From Lingula anatina (taxonomy: Eukaryota > Brachiopoda > Lingulata > Lingulida > Lingulidae): a DNA stretch of 29,841 nt. Shown one piece after another: positions 18,992 through 28,904 of this stretch; position 1 is the first letter of the stretch; every line of letters starts with the position of its first letter. Position numbers and translations under genes: made by a program. The DNA lies in assembly GCF_001039355.2 (NCBI RefSeq), contig NW_019775716.1:211631-241471 (forward strand). Reading direction: 5' to 3'. Under the pieces are notes generated by a model. The model had not been told where the DNA came from. It ran no database searches and saw only the letters and a program-made list of their open reading frames with translations.

Positions 18992-21900
18992 GTGCGTACT
19001 GTTTCTCCTTTTCCCTACATCTATCATAAGGATGCTTTAATAAATACTTTTTTACTTCTATAAACCTTAATTAATGTCCCTTCTTTGCACAAGACCCGCA
19101 AATGATCATTTAACGGGAACAAGCTTCCTGGCTCAAATTTAAAAAGCATTCTTTTTTTTTTCTTTTTATTCTTTCATTTTGTGTTTTATTCTTTCCTTCA
19201 AGGCCTCGGTCACAACCTGGCGCACGAATTTCAGGGTTATTCCCTTTGAGTTGTAGGTGCATTGGAGGGCGTGGAAGGCGGATGACGCACTCCCGCACTG
19301 CTTTTGATTAAGTTTGGAAGTTGTGAGGGCGTGCGCCGTACTCAACACCCAGGCGGCACTTGCTCCTTCATTGCTTGCTATGTGCGTCTAAGATCACATT
19401 TTTCTTCACATGGTACTTTTAAAAAATAACACGTCTCGTTTGCAAACTCCTTGCAAACTCCTTGCTAGGGGAGCAAATTATCCTAATATTTTTTCTCCAT
19501 ACGCTGTCTGCAATCTCGAAATCTCAAAAGAAGGATTTACGCGGCTCTTGAGATTTTGCACAAAATTTGGACACAAACAGGCCCGTAAGTTGTGACCGAG
19601 GCTTGATTCATTTCCTCATTGTTATTTTGATAATCGCTGTGATAGTAGGGTTTGTACCATTCATATGCAAACGAACCCTGTGGTCAAAGCGGACCTCTCC
19701 TTGTGACTGTTACGGGGTTTTCGTGGAAGAATTTGTGGTATTTATGTCCTAAATACTAACGAACTATACATGCACCTACAAGTTTTATCACCCTGTGCGG
19801 AACCTTGGTAGGCTACATGTATACCTATATTCTTATTAACAACCGTGTCCTGTGGGTAATTACACCACAACAAATGATACATTAAAGGTTTATTCTCATT
19901 TGTAATCCATTAATTGACATGTATTTTTAATTCACATATAGACAAAATGATATATAATAATGAATTACTTTGTATTAAATTTACTATCCCGTAGAGACAA
20001 GTTTCGTCATTGGTCATCTAGTCAACACTATAATGACAGCGTAATCTTCAGATTAAGTATTTATACGGTAATACTATAGTAACATCCCTTAGTTTCAGGG
20101 GCCTCCAAAATCGTATGCAAAACTAAAGTAAAGGCGATACAAAAATACTGTAAACTACTACTAGAGGATCCTTTGGTCAGACAATGTTTACTCTGTGTGT
20201 GAACATGGCAGAAACAAGAATGAATGTCCTTTTAATAATTTACAAATAAATAAAATGAACTTAATGCTGAACTGAACTAACATGGAAAAATTTAAATGAA
20301 CAACATTAATGAAATAAAAATATTGAATAAATTTCTAAACTAAATAAGTATGAAAATAAATGATAAGCACTGAAATTATCAAACAAAATAACTTAGAAAA
20401 ATACAAAATCTTAACACAAAGAAAATGAAAAGCAAACCAATCAAGTCTATCAAACCTGTGTGTGAACATGGCAGAAACAAGAATGAATGTGCCGCGTAAC
20501 AAAGAGGGGCGTATTTTATATAGAAACGAAGACACACGGACACAAACGAAAAGTCACGAACACACTTCTCTACAACCACAATCATACATCATACATACAC
20601 ATGTTACAAATATTTAATTTTTCAAAGATTTCTAAAATGTGAGATAATATGATTATAGTCTAGTAAATAAATCTAATTATGATATGTTATTGTTTTGATT
20701 TCACCAGAATGGATGGAGTCCTCTGCACCTAGCAGCGCTGAAAGGCAATGCAGATATGGTGAAACTATTCCTGGACAGCGGGGCTGAAGTTAATGCGGAA
20801 GACTCGGTAAGACGCATGGATGTGATTTAAGCGCCCATTTTCGTTCGTGCAATATTTATGTATACATATATGTATAGCTATTAATATTAATATTGATATT
20901 CACATTTACATTCAAAACACCGATAGTAACCCTCAGCCTGATTCCTTATTACTGCCACATAATCTGCATTTTGATAAAGAGATAATGCGTTAAAACTAGT
21001 ATTCGAATTAGCATACTTATTTTTTCAATCATTTTTTATGACATATTATATCCAGTTTATTTTACCTCTCTGATGTTATTTTTGTTTCAGCGCTATAGAC
21101 ATCAAATATACAAATAAATTGTGAGGAGAGATGACATGATATGACATGATATGAAATTATATCATTATGCTGATCATTTGTTGTTACCAGGGTGGCTGGA
21201 CTCCTTTACATGGGGCAGCGTATGGAGGTCATAAAAGCATCGTAAAGCTTCTCCTGGAGCGTGGAGCTGATCCTAATATTACGGATAAGGTTTGTGCTAC
21301 AAAATGTTATATACAAAAAATGCACTAGAGTAAGTTGGTTGGTTTAACACATTTGGTATACTTCAACGTTTTATTTTGATGGATGCTGTTTCACTTTATT
21401 CTTATTTGGGTAAATTAATAAATTTAATGCAATGTAAATAAAGACAGCATAGGACAGGACATCACATGCAAAAAACCAAGTACACATTATTTCCTCTATA
21501 TGTAGGATTTCCCATTTCTTGGATTAATTGGTAATGTGTGTACCTTTTTTAAAATTTCATCTCGATGTTAATTTTAGTACATAAAATATATGAATAAAAT
21601 GTAGAGAAATACAACATGATATGATATAATTATGCTGATCATTTATTGTTACCAGGATGGCAGAACTCCTTTAATTGATTTTCTTTTCTTGTTGTTTTCT
21701 TGTTAGTATTACTTCTGCATCACTTATGTAAACATATAAATATGTCAAGTCCTTGTGTCGCAACCTGTTTGAAAAAAATCTAAAAAACAAACATATATTA
21801 CTGTGACAAAACAGTGTAAACTTCCTTGATTTGTAGGATAAACTAAGACCACATGACTTGGCTGTAAAAACGAAACATGAATGCATAATGATAATGCTGC

Positions 21901-24619
21901 AGAGATTTACTTCGCCGTTGATTCAGGTTAGTTTTGTCGAATGACGTAATTATTACTCACTTAAAATTAGGAAGAAACCTATATGTTATTCAAATTTCTA
22001 TTATGTATGATAATTAGGTTGGCACAATCGATTTTTTTCTGGTTGTCATAACACTCATTCAACCTCTAAGAGTTATGGGTCAATGTTGATTATTTCAGAC
22101 TCATCTTCTCCAAAAATTAATTGCTACAATAAGTGACCAAGTGTCTGTGAGACGTATCCGGTTCCTGGGACGTAGGCTGGGAGTACCGGACNGGTTATCT
22201 TTCCGTCGCCAGTATGCTATTCCAATCAAGATGCCAGTTCAGAAAAAAAAAATAGTAAATAATCTCTTGTACAAGCTGATTAATTTCCCTTCTACCTCCT
22301 GAATATTGCTATTTATAAAATATATCCCATAGTGTAAATACGTAGCTTGTATCCCAATGATGGAGATGTGATTGTAAATCCTTCTGTAAATAAAACTACC
22401 TTGTCAATAAACAAATATCGCCATTCATTTTGAAACAAATTTCAGTGCAAGCATACTATTACCTATAAGATAAGACGCGACAAAAAATCAAAACAGACAA
22501 GATAAGATTTTCAAAAACAAAGACAATGATGTCATAGAAAATTTAAATACATCAGAAAAAAATAATAAAAAGACTTTAAAAAGAAAACAATAAAAAAGCA
22601 TTCGTAGCCATAGGTACCCCCAAAAAATGATGCAAACAAATAGACAAAGAAACAAATAAACAAACAAACAATCCACCCACATTCAAAACACCGATAGTAA
22701 CCCTCAGCCCGATTTCTTATTACTGCCACATAATCTGCATTATGATAAAGAGATGATGCGTTAAAACTAGTATTCGAATTAGCATACTTATTTTTTCAAT
22801 CATTTTTTATGACATATATCCAGTTTATTTTACCTCTCTGATGTTATTTTTGTTTCAGCGCTATAGACATCAAATAAACAAATAAATTGTGAGGAGAGAT
22901 GACATGATATGATATGATATGAAATTATATCATTATGCTGATCATTTGTTGTTACCAGGGTGGCTGGACTCCTTTACATGGGGCAGCGTATGGAGGTCAT
23001 AAAAGCATCGTAAAGCTTCTCCTGGAGCGTGGAGCTGATCCTAATATTACGGATAAGGTTTGTGCTACAAAATGTTATATACAAAAAATGCACTAGAGTA
23101 AGTTGGTTGGTTTAACACATTTGGTATACTTCAACGTTTTATTTTGATGGATTCTGTTTCACTTTATTCTTATTTGGGTAAATTAATAAATTTAATGCAA
23201 TGTAAATAAAGACAGCATGGGACAGGACATCACATGCAAAAAACCAAGTACACATTATTACCTCTATATGTAGGATTTCCCATTTCTTGGATTAATTGGT
23301 AATGTGTGTACCTTTTTTAAAATTTCATCTCGATGTTAATTTTAGTACATAAAATATATGAATAAAATGTAGAGAAATACAACATGATATGATATAATTA
23401 TGCTGATCATTTATTGTTACCAGGATGGCAGAACTCCTTTAATTGATTTTCTTTTCTTGTTGTTTTCTTGTAAGTATTACTTCTGCATCACTTATGTAAA
23501 CATATAAATATGTCAAGTCCTTGTGTCGCAACCTGTTTGAAAAAAATCTAAAAAACAAACATATATTACTGTGACAAAACAGTGTAAACTTCCTTGATTT
23601 GTAGGATAAACTAAGACCACATGACTTGGCTGTAAAAACGAAACATGAATGCATAATGATAATGCTGCAGAGATTTACTTCGCCGTTGATTCAGGTTAGT
23701 TTTGTCGAATGACGTAATTATTACTCACTTAAAATTAGGAAGAAACCTATATGTTATTCAAATTTCTATTATGTATGATAATTAGGTTGGCACAATCGAT
23801 TTTTTTCTGGTTGTCATTACACTCATTCAACCTCTAAGAGTTCTGGGTCAATGTTGATTATTTCAGACTCATCTTCTCCAAAAATTAATTGCTACAATAA
23901 GTGACCAAGTATCTGTGAGACGTATCCGGTTCCTGGGACGTAGGCTGGGAGTACCGGACAGCAAGCTGGACAACATAAGGTCTCAGAATCCAAACAATGC
24001 ACAGGAGGAATCATTCCAGATTCTGAGGGAGTGGATGAAAAGGTCAGCAGGGGCGACAGTCCATAACCTGTTCAAGGCTCTGAAGGACCATCAGTTGAAC
24101 GCATGTCTTGGTTAGTAATTCTGACATCTCAATCTCGGTTCTGTTTGGATGGACTTGGTCAGAAATGTTTGTTTTTTTATTTTATTTTTGAACATTTTGA
24201 TAAATATAACCATTTGAGAAAAAGTTGAAATATATTTTGTTTTATCTTTTATCTCTCTTGCGCATCAATTATAAGTGTATTATAAAACTATGACTCTTGA
24301 AACTTATTAAATGGTTTTATTTAAATTTACAGACCATGTCAAGAATGAATATCTTACCCTAAGTAAAGAAATATTGGCCAAGTCGGATGATGAGTTCAGC
24401 ACGTTTTGTGCTTCTCTCGAGTATACAGATGGTATCACATTATCTGCTATGAAGAAGATAAATATGGGATGTTACGTCTCTGATGACATGAGATATATGG
24501 GTTTGCCCCTTACAAGGTACAACGCCAATTCCAAAGAGCGCATGGCCTTGTACCGCCTTGAATGGAATGGCAACTACGAGATTCCGGCTTCGTACGCACG
24601 GAGGGCTGTCGTTAGTTGA
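18893..24619 (+). CDS. ANK-death gene 2: ankyrin-repeat/death-domain protein
   Basis: Exons: 18893-18991 (start), 20708-20806, 21191-21289 or its copy 22959-23057, 21837-21926 or its copy 23605-23694, 23867-24110 and 24333-24619. With one copy of each duplicated exon, skipping the truncated exon at 21656/23424, the product is about 305 residues. Residues 1-129 are ankyrin repeats, about 130-211 a death domain with helix-3 region LGVPDSKLDNI, helix-4 Trp at about 185 and a last helix LFKALKDHQLNACL, followed by a C-terminal segment of about 95 residues. The death domain resembles FADD-type domains. There is no signal peptide or membrane segment, so a cytosolic adaptor in death/NF-kB-type signalling is inferred. 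ATG at 18893 is chosen because the repeat begins there and a TTACAG acceptor lies 29 bases upstream. The duplication beside N 22192 makes the middle of the gene uncertain. Confidence 0.85.
19203..19602. mobile_element. TIR element, 400-base copy in intron 1 of gene 2
   Basis: The left end GCCTCGGTCACAACC (19203-19217) and right end GTTGTGACCGAGGC (to 19602) match the ends of 9841-10720. The interior GTGCGCCGTACTCAACAC and CTTCATTGCTTGC matches both other copies. It is about half the length of the 9841 copy through internal deletions. It has no coding capacity and no clear target-site duplication. Confidence 0.85.
19663..19880 (+). repeat. Intron-1 block shared with gene 1
   Basis: Counterpart of 2426-2648, highly similar through CCTAAATACTAACGAACT and TCACCCTGTGCGGAACCTTG. 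It follows the TIR element by about 60 bases, as in gene 1. Confidence 0.85.
20193..20490. repeat. 35-base perfect direct repeat flanking an A-rich segment
   Basis: Copies at 20193-20227 and 20456-20490 are identical, starting CTGTGTGTGAACATGGCAGA and ending CAAGAATGAATGT. Between them is 228 bases of A-rich sequence with ATGAAAATAAATG-like words. It lies in intron 1 of gene 2. Confidence 0.9.
20708..20806 (+). CDS. Gene 2 exon: ankyrin repeat
   Basis: 33 codons, phase 0, between TTCACCAG and GTAAGA. It encodes NGWSPLHLAALKGNADMVKL then [13 protein letters not shown]. It is the orthologous-position partner of gene 1 exon 2816-2914 and fits the consensus slightly better (LAALKGNAD against IAVLTANAD). 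Confidence 0.92.
21191..21289 (+). CDS. Gene 2 exon: ankyrin repeat (duplication copy 1)
   Basis: 33 codons, phase 0, between TTGTTACCAG and GTTTGT. It encodes GGWTPLHGAAYGGHKSIVKL then [13 protein letters not shown], a full-consensus ankyrin repeat. It is identical to 22959-23057 by eye. Confidence 0.92.
21656..21701 (+). pseudogene. Truncated ankyrin exon, possible poison exon (copy 1)
   Basis: The acceptor GTTACCAG and six codons (DGRTPL) are kept, then the sequence becomes a T-rich stretch (IDFLFLLFS) leading to TAG at 21704 if read through. A GTTAGT donor at 21702 would give a 46-base exon; joining it to the next exon makes TGA at the junction. Any inclusion ends translation before the death domain, while skipping keeps frame because the neighbouring exons are phase 0. 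Confidence 0.75.
21837..21926 (+). CDS. Gene 2 exon: capping ankyrin-like repeat (copy 1)
   Basis: 30 codons, phase 0, between TTTGTAG and GTTAGT. It encodes DKLRPHDLAVKTKHECIMIM then LQRFTSPLIQ. Counterpart of gene 1 exon 5680-5769 with the same length and phase. Confidence 0.85.
22099..22191 (+). pseudogene. Death-domain exon cut off at N (copy 1)
   Basis: Follows TATTTCAG and encodes THLLQKLIATISDQVSVRRI then RFLGRRLGVPD, identical to the start of 23867-24110, but ends after 31 codons at the N. The sequence after the N is unrelated. It is either an assembly break or a real duplication breakpoint. Confidence 0.9.
22192..22192. other. Single N at a sequence junction
   Basis: One undetermined base marks the point where the death-domain exon stops matching its duplicate. 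This is typical of a join between two contigs or haplotypes. Confidence 0.95.
22193..22680. other. Unique filler between the duplication copies
   Basis: About 490 bases with no counterpart elsewhere in the window. The first half has CTGTAAATAAAACTACC and GTCAATAAACA, resembling a transcript or retroelement 3' end; the second half is A-rich (AAACAAATAAACAAACAAAC). The minus-strand frames through the A-rich part are low complexity and not genes. Confidence 0.5.
22959..23057 (+). CDS. Gene 2 exon: ankyrin repeat (copy 2)
   Basis: Duplicate of 21191-21289: same 33 codons, phase 0, same GTTACCAG acceptor and GTTTGT donor. If the duplication is real, both could be spliced into one transcript without breaking frame, adding one repeat. 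Confidence 0.88.
23424..23469 (+). pseudogene. Truncated ankyrin exon with consensus donor (copy 2)
   Basis: Same six ankyrin codons after GTTACCAG as copy 1, then T-rich sequence, but here the donor is a perfect GTAAGT (23470-23475). Inclusion gives a 46-base exon and a TGA formed with the first two bases of the next exon (23605). It is a plausible regulated premature-stop exon or a decaying exon normally skipped. Confidence 0.7.
23605..23694 (+). CDS. Gene 2 exon: capping ankyrin-like repeat (copy 2)
   Basis: Same 30 codons as 21837-21926, phase 0, followed by GTTAGT and by the intron that leads to the complete death-domain exon. Confidence 0.87.
23867..24110 (+). CDS. Gene 2 death-domain exon
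   Basis: 244 bases (81 codons + 1), after TATTTCAG and before GTTAGT. The frame gives THLLQKLIATISDQVSVRRI, RFLGRRLGVPDSKLDNIRSQ, NPNNAQEESFQILREWMKRS and AGATVHNLFKALKDHQLNAC. Spacing of the hydrophobic helices, the LG-x-x-D-x-K-LDNI helix-3 region, the Trp in ILREW and the final LFKAL-x-x-x-QLN helix match FADD-like death domains, which pair with other death domains to assemble signalling complexes. It is intact, unlike the gene 1 version. Confidence 0.92.
24333..24619 (+). CDS. Gene 2 last coding exon: C-terminal segment
   Basis: Follows TTTACAG, entered in phase 1, 95 residues then TGA. It begins DHVKNEYLTLSKEILAKSDD, then EFSTFCASLEYTDGITLSAM, and continues MGCYVSDDM. The first about 55 residues align with gene 1 (D-x-V-x-N-x-Y, DEF-x-x-F-x-x-SL, CYVS-x-D). 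Conservation between paralogues suggests a functional helical extension, but I do not recognise a named domain. Confidence 0.85.
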
Positions 24620-25312
24620 CCTTGTGTTTTTGATATGACAGAGGGTCGGCAAGTTATCGGCGTGTTACTTCTAATATGTGTTGAATTATTACTTCTACGT
24701 TGATCGCGTTGAATTATTTGAATTATTGACTTGTGTAAAACGTGCCACTGCTTGACAGTATTATTACAAACATATATTTTACTGTTTTTTTACAAATTAT
24801 AAACAATACATTGCATATAATTACCATTTAGCCTACACACACTGGACAATAGAAGTGTCACCTCTACTAAATCAATATTTTGTAGGAGATAAAAGACTGT
24901 GGAATGATATGCTCCTGGTGTCATTTCATTAACATCAAAATTTACAAAAAAAAAAAAAAAAAAAAAAATTAGAACAAAACATACATTCTACCAAGATATG
25001 CAGTTTCAAGTCCAAAATTAGTAGTTAGTGGCATAGCCATGTGACCCTATAAAAGCTGCCAGTCTACGAGGCAAGGATTCATGTAATTGTCTGATGCGTT
25101 CAGGGCTTATGCTGGCCCAAGCATGAAACACTGAATATAACAGAGTGTGTCTGCTGGTTGGACTGGCATTTGTCAAATTTCTGGCATATCATTCCATACA
25201 TTTTCTATAATGTTTGCATCCGGACTCTGGGCAGGCCACATCATAATAGCTTTTTCTTCTACAACCGGAGCCTAAATATATTGTAAACATTGTACCTGAC
25301 AATGTCAAGAAA

Positions 25313-26242
25313 TTGCTTTGTAAGTTCAAAATTATCAGAAACTGTAGAGGAAGTCAAGGAGGTGTTGAACGAAATAGAAGGATAAACTATGTATCAAGTA
25401 GAAGAATAACATCTAGAACCAGTAGAAATGGGAATGATGATTATCAAAGTGGTGTAAACTTTCTGAACTTAAAGTATGTGATAACTGAAAGATCTGCACA
25501 GGTACCCACAGTCAAGTTGGCACTTATGAACTGTAGATCAGTGAGGAATAAGGGGTCTATCATACGTGACTTGGTGAAGGATGACAATATTGATTTAGTT
25601 TCCTTAGTGGAAACCTGGATAACACCCGATCTTCAACATCATATGCAAGCCGATATCACCCCAACCGTTACCAGTGTATTCATATACCCCGCATGTCTCG
25701 GAGAGGGGGTGGAGTTGCTTTTCTTTCACAGGACAGTTTCACAGTAACACAACAGCCAAAAAGGATTGGTCCATTGTCTTTTGAGTACATTGAGGTTTTA
25801 GTTACAGCTATATCAGTGACAATGCATATCATTACAGTATACAGAATACCACCATGTTTTATTCCTTAGTGAGTTTTCTGATCTCCTTGAGTACCTAGCA
25901 CCTCTTCGAGGGAAACTTCTTATCGCCGGCGACTTGAACATATACTGGGGTGATCAACACATTTCTGAAACCAAGCAGTTTACTTCATTAATTGATTCAT
26001 TTGGACTTACACAGTACGTGTTAGATCCCACCCATGTTCGTGGCCGTACGCTTGATATGGTATTGGCTAGGGAAAGTGATACACTTGTAACATCATGTGA
26101 GGTAGGGCATTTACTTTCTGACCATCATGTTATCAACACCACCCTTAGATGTGACAGACCGCACCCCAGTAAGGAGAAAGTTTCGTTCAGAAAAATCAAG
26201 AGCATTGATGTGAATGCATTACAACGACATGTGACACCATAG
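25313..26242 (+). pseudogene. LINE endonuclease (APE-like) fragments
   Basis: The first open part (25313-25747) has ALMNCRSVRNKG (residues 70-81, catalytic Asn region) and SLVETWITPD (Glu100 with Thr101). A second part contains AGDLNIYWG (GDLN at 25928-25939), the DPTHVRGRTLDMVLA block and SDHHV, the C-terminal Asp-His catalytic pair. The two parts are in different frames with disabled sequence between them, so the enzyme is not functional. Confidence 0.82.
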
Positions 26243-27141
26243 GAATTTGTGCTTCTGTATGACAGGACATTAACAACTGCACTTGACAACCTTGCATCTG
26301 TCAAAACTAAAACATTTGTTAAGAAAGATCTGCAACCTTGGATGACTGATCACATTCTGGAGGCAAAGCGAGATAGAAGGAAGGCGGAAGGGAGGTGGCG
26401 AAGTAGTAAATTAACTGCCCATCATCAGATCTATAAAGAAGCATGTTGCCATGTAAACATATTATTCAAACATGATACAAGAATGTAATGGTGATACCAA
26501 AGCTTTATTTAGAACTGTCAACACTTTTCTGGGAAAAACCAATTGCTCTAAGTACCCCAAAACAGATTCAGTGAAAGATCTAGCAAACAACATGAGTGAC
26601 TTTTTTGTGTCTAAAGTCAGTAATATAAACGCTTAACTTTCTGAATTAGAAAATACTGTGACTATGTCATCGCATCCACCTTTGTCAGAACTTTTACAAG
26701 AAACGCAGTCACTCATCACTATGTTTGAACCAACAACCACTTGTGAAGTAACACAAATAATAAACAGTTCCAGAAAGACATCATGCATGTTAGGCACGAT
26801 CCCATCATCATTATTAGTTCAGATTCTTCCGGCTGTAATAAATTTGATTGTGGAAATTATCAACAAATGTTTCACTGTGGGTGTTTTTCCAAAAAAAGTT
26901 TAAATCTGCAATAATTCGACCACTACTCAAATAGGACAAACTTGACACAGATATTTTTGGTAAACTATCGTCCGGTTTCCAATTTGTCATTTTTATCCGA
27001 GGTAGTAGAGAGGGTTATAGCAGTTAGACTATTTAAAAGCATTTAGAAGCAAACAATCTTGTTAAAGAGATGCAGTCAGCCTACACATTTAATTTTGAGA
27101 ATTAAAAATGATTTGCTAAGAGGCGTAGACAACATTCTGCT

Positions 27142-27840
27142 ATGTTATTGGTACTGTTAGATTTGTCTGCGGCCTTCAATACAGTAGACCATAATATTTT
27201 ATTGACATTTCTAGAGCAGAGTGTAGGAGTTAAAGATAAGGCCTTGGATCTTTTAAGATCCTATCTTGTTGGGAGAATGCATCAAGTTAATATAACTGGC
27301 GTGCTTTCCGAACTCTCACAGCTTTTATTTGGTGTTCCTCAGGGGAGCGTTCTTGGCCCTCTTAAGTTTTGTGTTTACACATTACCCCTTGGAGCAATTC
27401 TGCGTTTTCATATGATAGGTTACCACTTTTATGCAGATGATACTCAGTTGTACACATCTTGTAACATCCATGATCCACCATTGTCTCTGAATACCATTGT
27501 TGATTGCATATCAGATCTCAGAGGTTGGCTCATTTCAAACAAATTGAAAATAAATGATGGAAAAATAGAATTTTTAGTCATTACTCAACCCCACAACAAG
27601 GGTCTTGCTCACAACTTGCAACTTAAAATTGGAGCTAGTATGGCATTTCCCTCCCCCCATGTAAAAATATTCTTTGACTCTACACTTTCAATGGACAAAC
27701 AGATCTCCAAAATCACAAGGTCTTGTTTATTCAACATTCGGAATATTGGCACCATAAGGAAATATCTGAATCAATCATCTGCTGCTACTGTTATACACTC
27801 ATTGGTAACTTACAGGCTAGATTATTGCAATTCTGTATAA
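27142..27840 (+). pseudogene. LINE reverse transcriptase fragment
   Basis: The 232-residue open stretch includes motif A LLDLSAAFNTVDHNILL (catalytic Asp at about 7; the usual second Asp is Asn13), the GVPQGSVLGP block (64-73) and the YADDTQLY catalytic motif (97-100 for YADD). The thumb region ends YRLDYCNSV before TAA. The N-terminal fingers region lies in broken frames at 26249-26903, with more stops between. This is CR1/L2-type by the DLSAAF-TVDH and YADDTQLY patterns. Confidence 0.88.
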
Positions 27841-28345
27841 TATGGATGTCCAGATGATAAGATCAAAAGATTACAACGCATCCGGAATATCTCAGCACGC
27901 CGCCTCTATAACCGTTAGACAATTACCTGTATCTTGCCATATTGGAGGAAGACATGAATAACATTTGCTGAACATGTACAAGACCAACAATACGATCCCA
28001 TGGTATAGCGGTTTTATACTCATTAGTCACATTATAAGTAGACCAGGCATTCTAACTACCCAAGATCTGCTTAATTTTATCACTCTGATTTAGGGGGTGA
28101 TAGTTCTATTGTCCAGTGTGTGTAGAGCTCTATGTTGCTTTTGTGAATTTTTGTAAGAGCTAATACATCTGATGCTTTTTGTGAACTGAATATTTTAAAT
28201 GTAGTAACATAGGTTTTAGTCTCTCATAACCCTCAGTAGGGTGGGTTTTACTTTTTACGTGTAAGACAATAAGACATTTTCAGGTGCTTGTATCTATGCA
28301 CTAATATTGGGTAAAATATAATTATTATCGTGCGAAGTAACAATG

Positions 28346-28570
28346 TTATTTTAATCAAATATGAAATTATATCATAGTGATGGCTTTAATCCAGCTAAAT
28401 ACCAACAAGTTTAACGGCGATTTTTGGATCAAGGCAATGCGCCATAAATGCCATGGCGGAGGTGTCATCTACAAGTCGCATTTACTCGACCGTACTTTTA
28501 TCATACCAATATTGCAACATCTTTTGCTTTATAGCAACTGAATACAACGTTACCAGTTTTTGATGTTTTG
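28346..28570 (+). repeat. Local direct duplication, copy A
   Basis: Shares, in order, GTTATTTTA, GGCTTTAATCCAGCTAAATA, GTGTCATCTACAAGTCGC, AATATTGCA and TACCAGTTTTTGAT with 29257-29484. No conserved reading frame links the copies. Confidence 0.7.
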
Positions 28571-28904
28571 GTCATACATTTTTGAAACCATTCGATTCAT
28601 TGCTAACGTGAATTGTTTTATGCACAATTCTGTTCATTTGTAATGGGAACATGTATGTCCCTTTGATTTATGTACAATATTAAGTACGAATTATCTATGT
28701 ATTTTAGTTGTCCTGATTAAACTGAGTGTTCAGATTTTATTTGTACTCATTATACATATATCATCTGTGTAGATGTGATGCTTCTCTAAAATAATATGTG
28801 GATGGTTGTGATTTCAGTTTATCGTAAGCTAGGTTTCTTTTCTATATCTTGTGCAAGTTGCTTGTTAAATGAAGTTGCCTACATGTAGTTTTAAATGTTA
28901 ACGT

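Larger units (their letters stand above)
20910..22191. repeat. Segmental duplication, copy 1 (ends at N)
   Basis: Near-identical to 22681-23959 (offset 1771, becoming 1768 after a 3-base indel), with only scattered substitutions. It contains ankyrin exon 21191-21289, truncated exon 21656, capping exon 21837-21926 and the first 93 bases of a death-domain exon. It stops exactly at the single N at 22192, after which the sequence is unrelated. Confidence 0.95.
22681..23959. repeat. Segmental duplication, copy 2
   Basis: Second copy of 20910-22191. Unlike copy 1 it continues into a complete death-domain exon and the last coding exon, so it is the copy joined to the functional 3' end. A small difference (GTAAGT here, GTTAGT in copy 1, at 23470) changes splice-donor strength of the truncated exon. 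Confidence 0.95.
25262..27990 (+). mobile_element. CR1/L2-clade LINE retrotransposon, degenerate
   Basis: Endonuclease and reverse-transcriptase fragments lie in the expected order on the plus strand, interrupted by frameshifts and stops. There is no convincing ORF1, so it is probably 5'-truncated. The last recognisable protein stretch (CNSV-x-x-GCPDDKIKRLQRIRNISARRL, with a stop inside) is the C-terminal region typical of CR1/L2-type LINEs. Both boundaries are approximate; the right one merges into transposon sequence near 27990. Confidence 0.8.
24836..28122. mobile_element. Tc1-like transposon split by a LINE insertion
   Basis: The left end starts CACACACTGGACAATAGAA (24836) and the right end finishes TTCTATTGTCCAGTGTGTG (28122), inverted repeats of each other, flanked by TA on both sides (24834-24835 and 28123-28124), the Tc1/mariner target duplication. 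Minus-strand sequence to about 25260 is the 3' part of a transposase gene: it gives WPAQSPDANIIENVW, the region holding the final catalytic Glu, with stops. The transposon parts total only about 550 bases, so its middle is missing around the LINE. Same family as 1060-1715. Confidence 0.9.

Noticed and set aside
22488-22729. Minus-strand hydrophobic frames (CLFVYLFLCLFVC)
   Set aside because: Reverse complement of A-rich simple sequence; apparent membrane segments are a composition effect.
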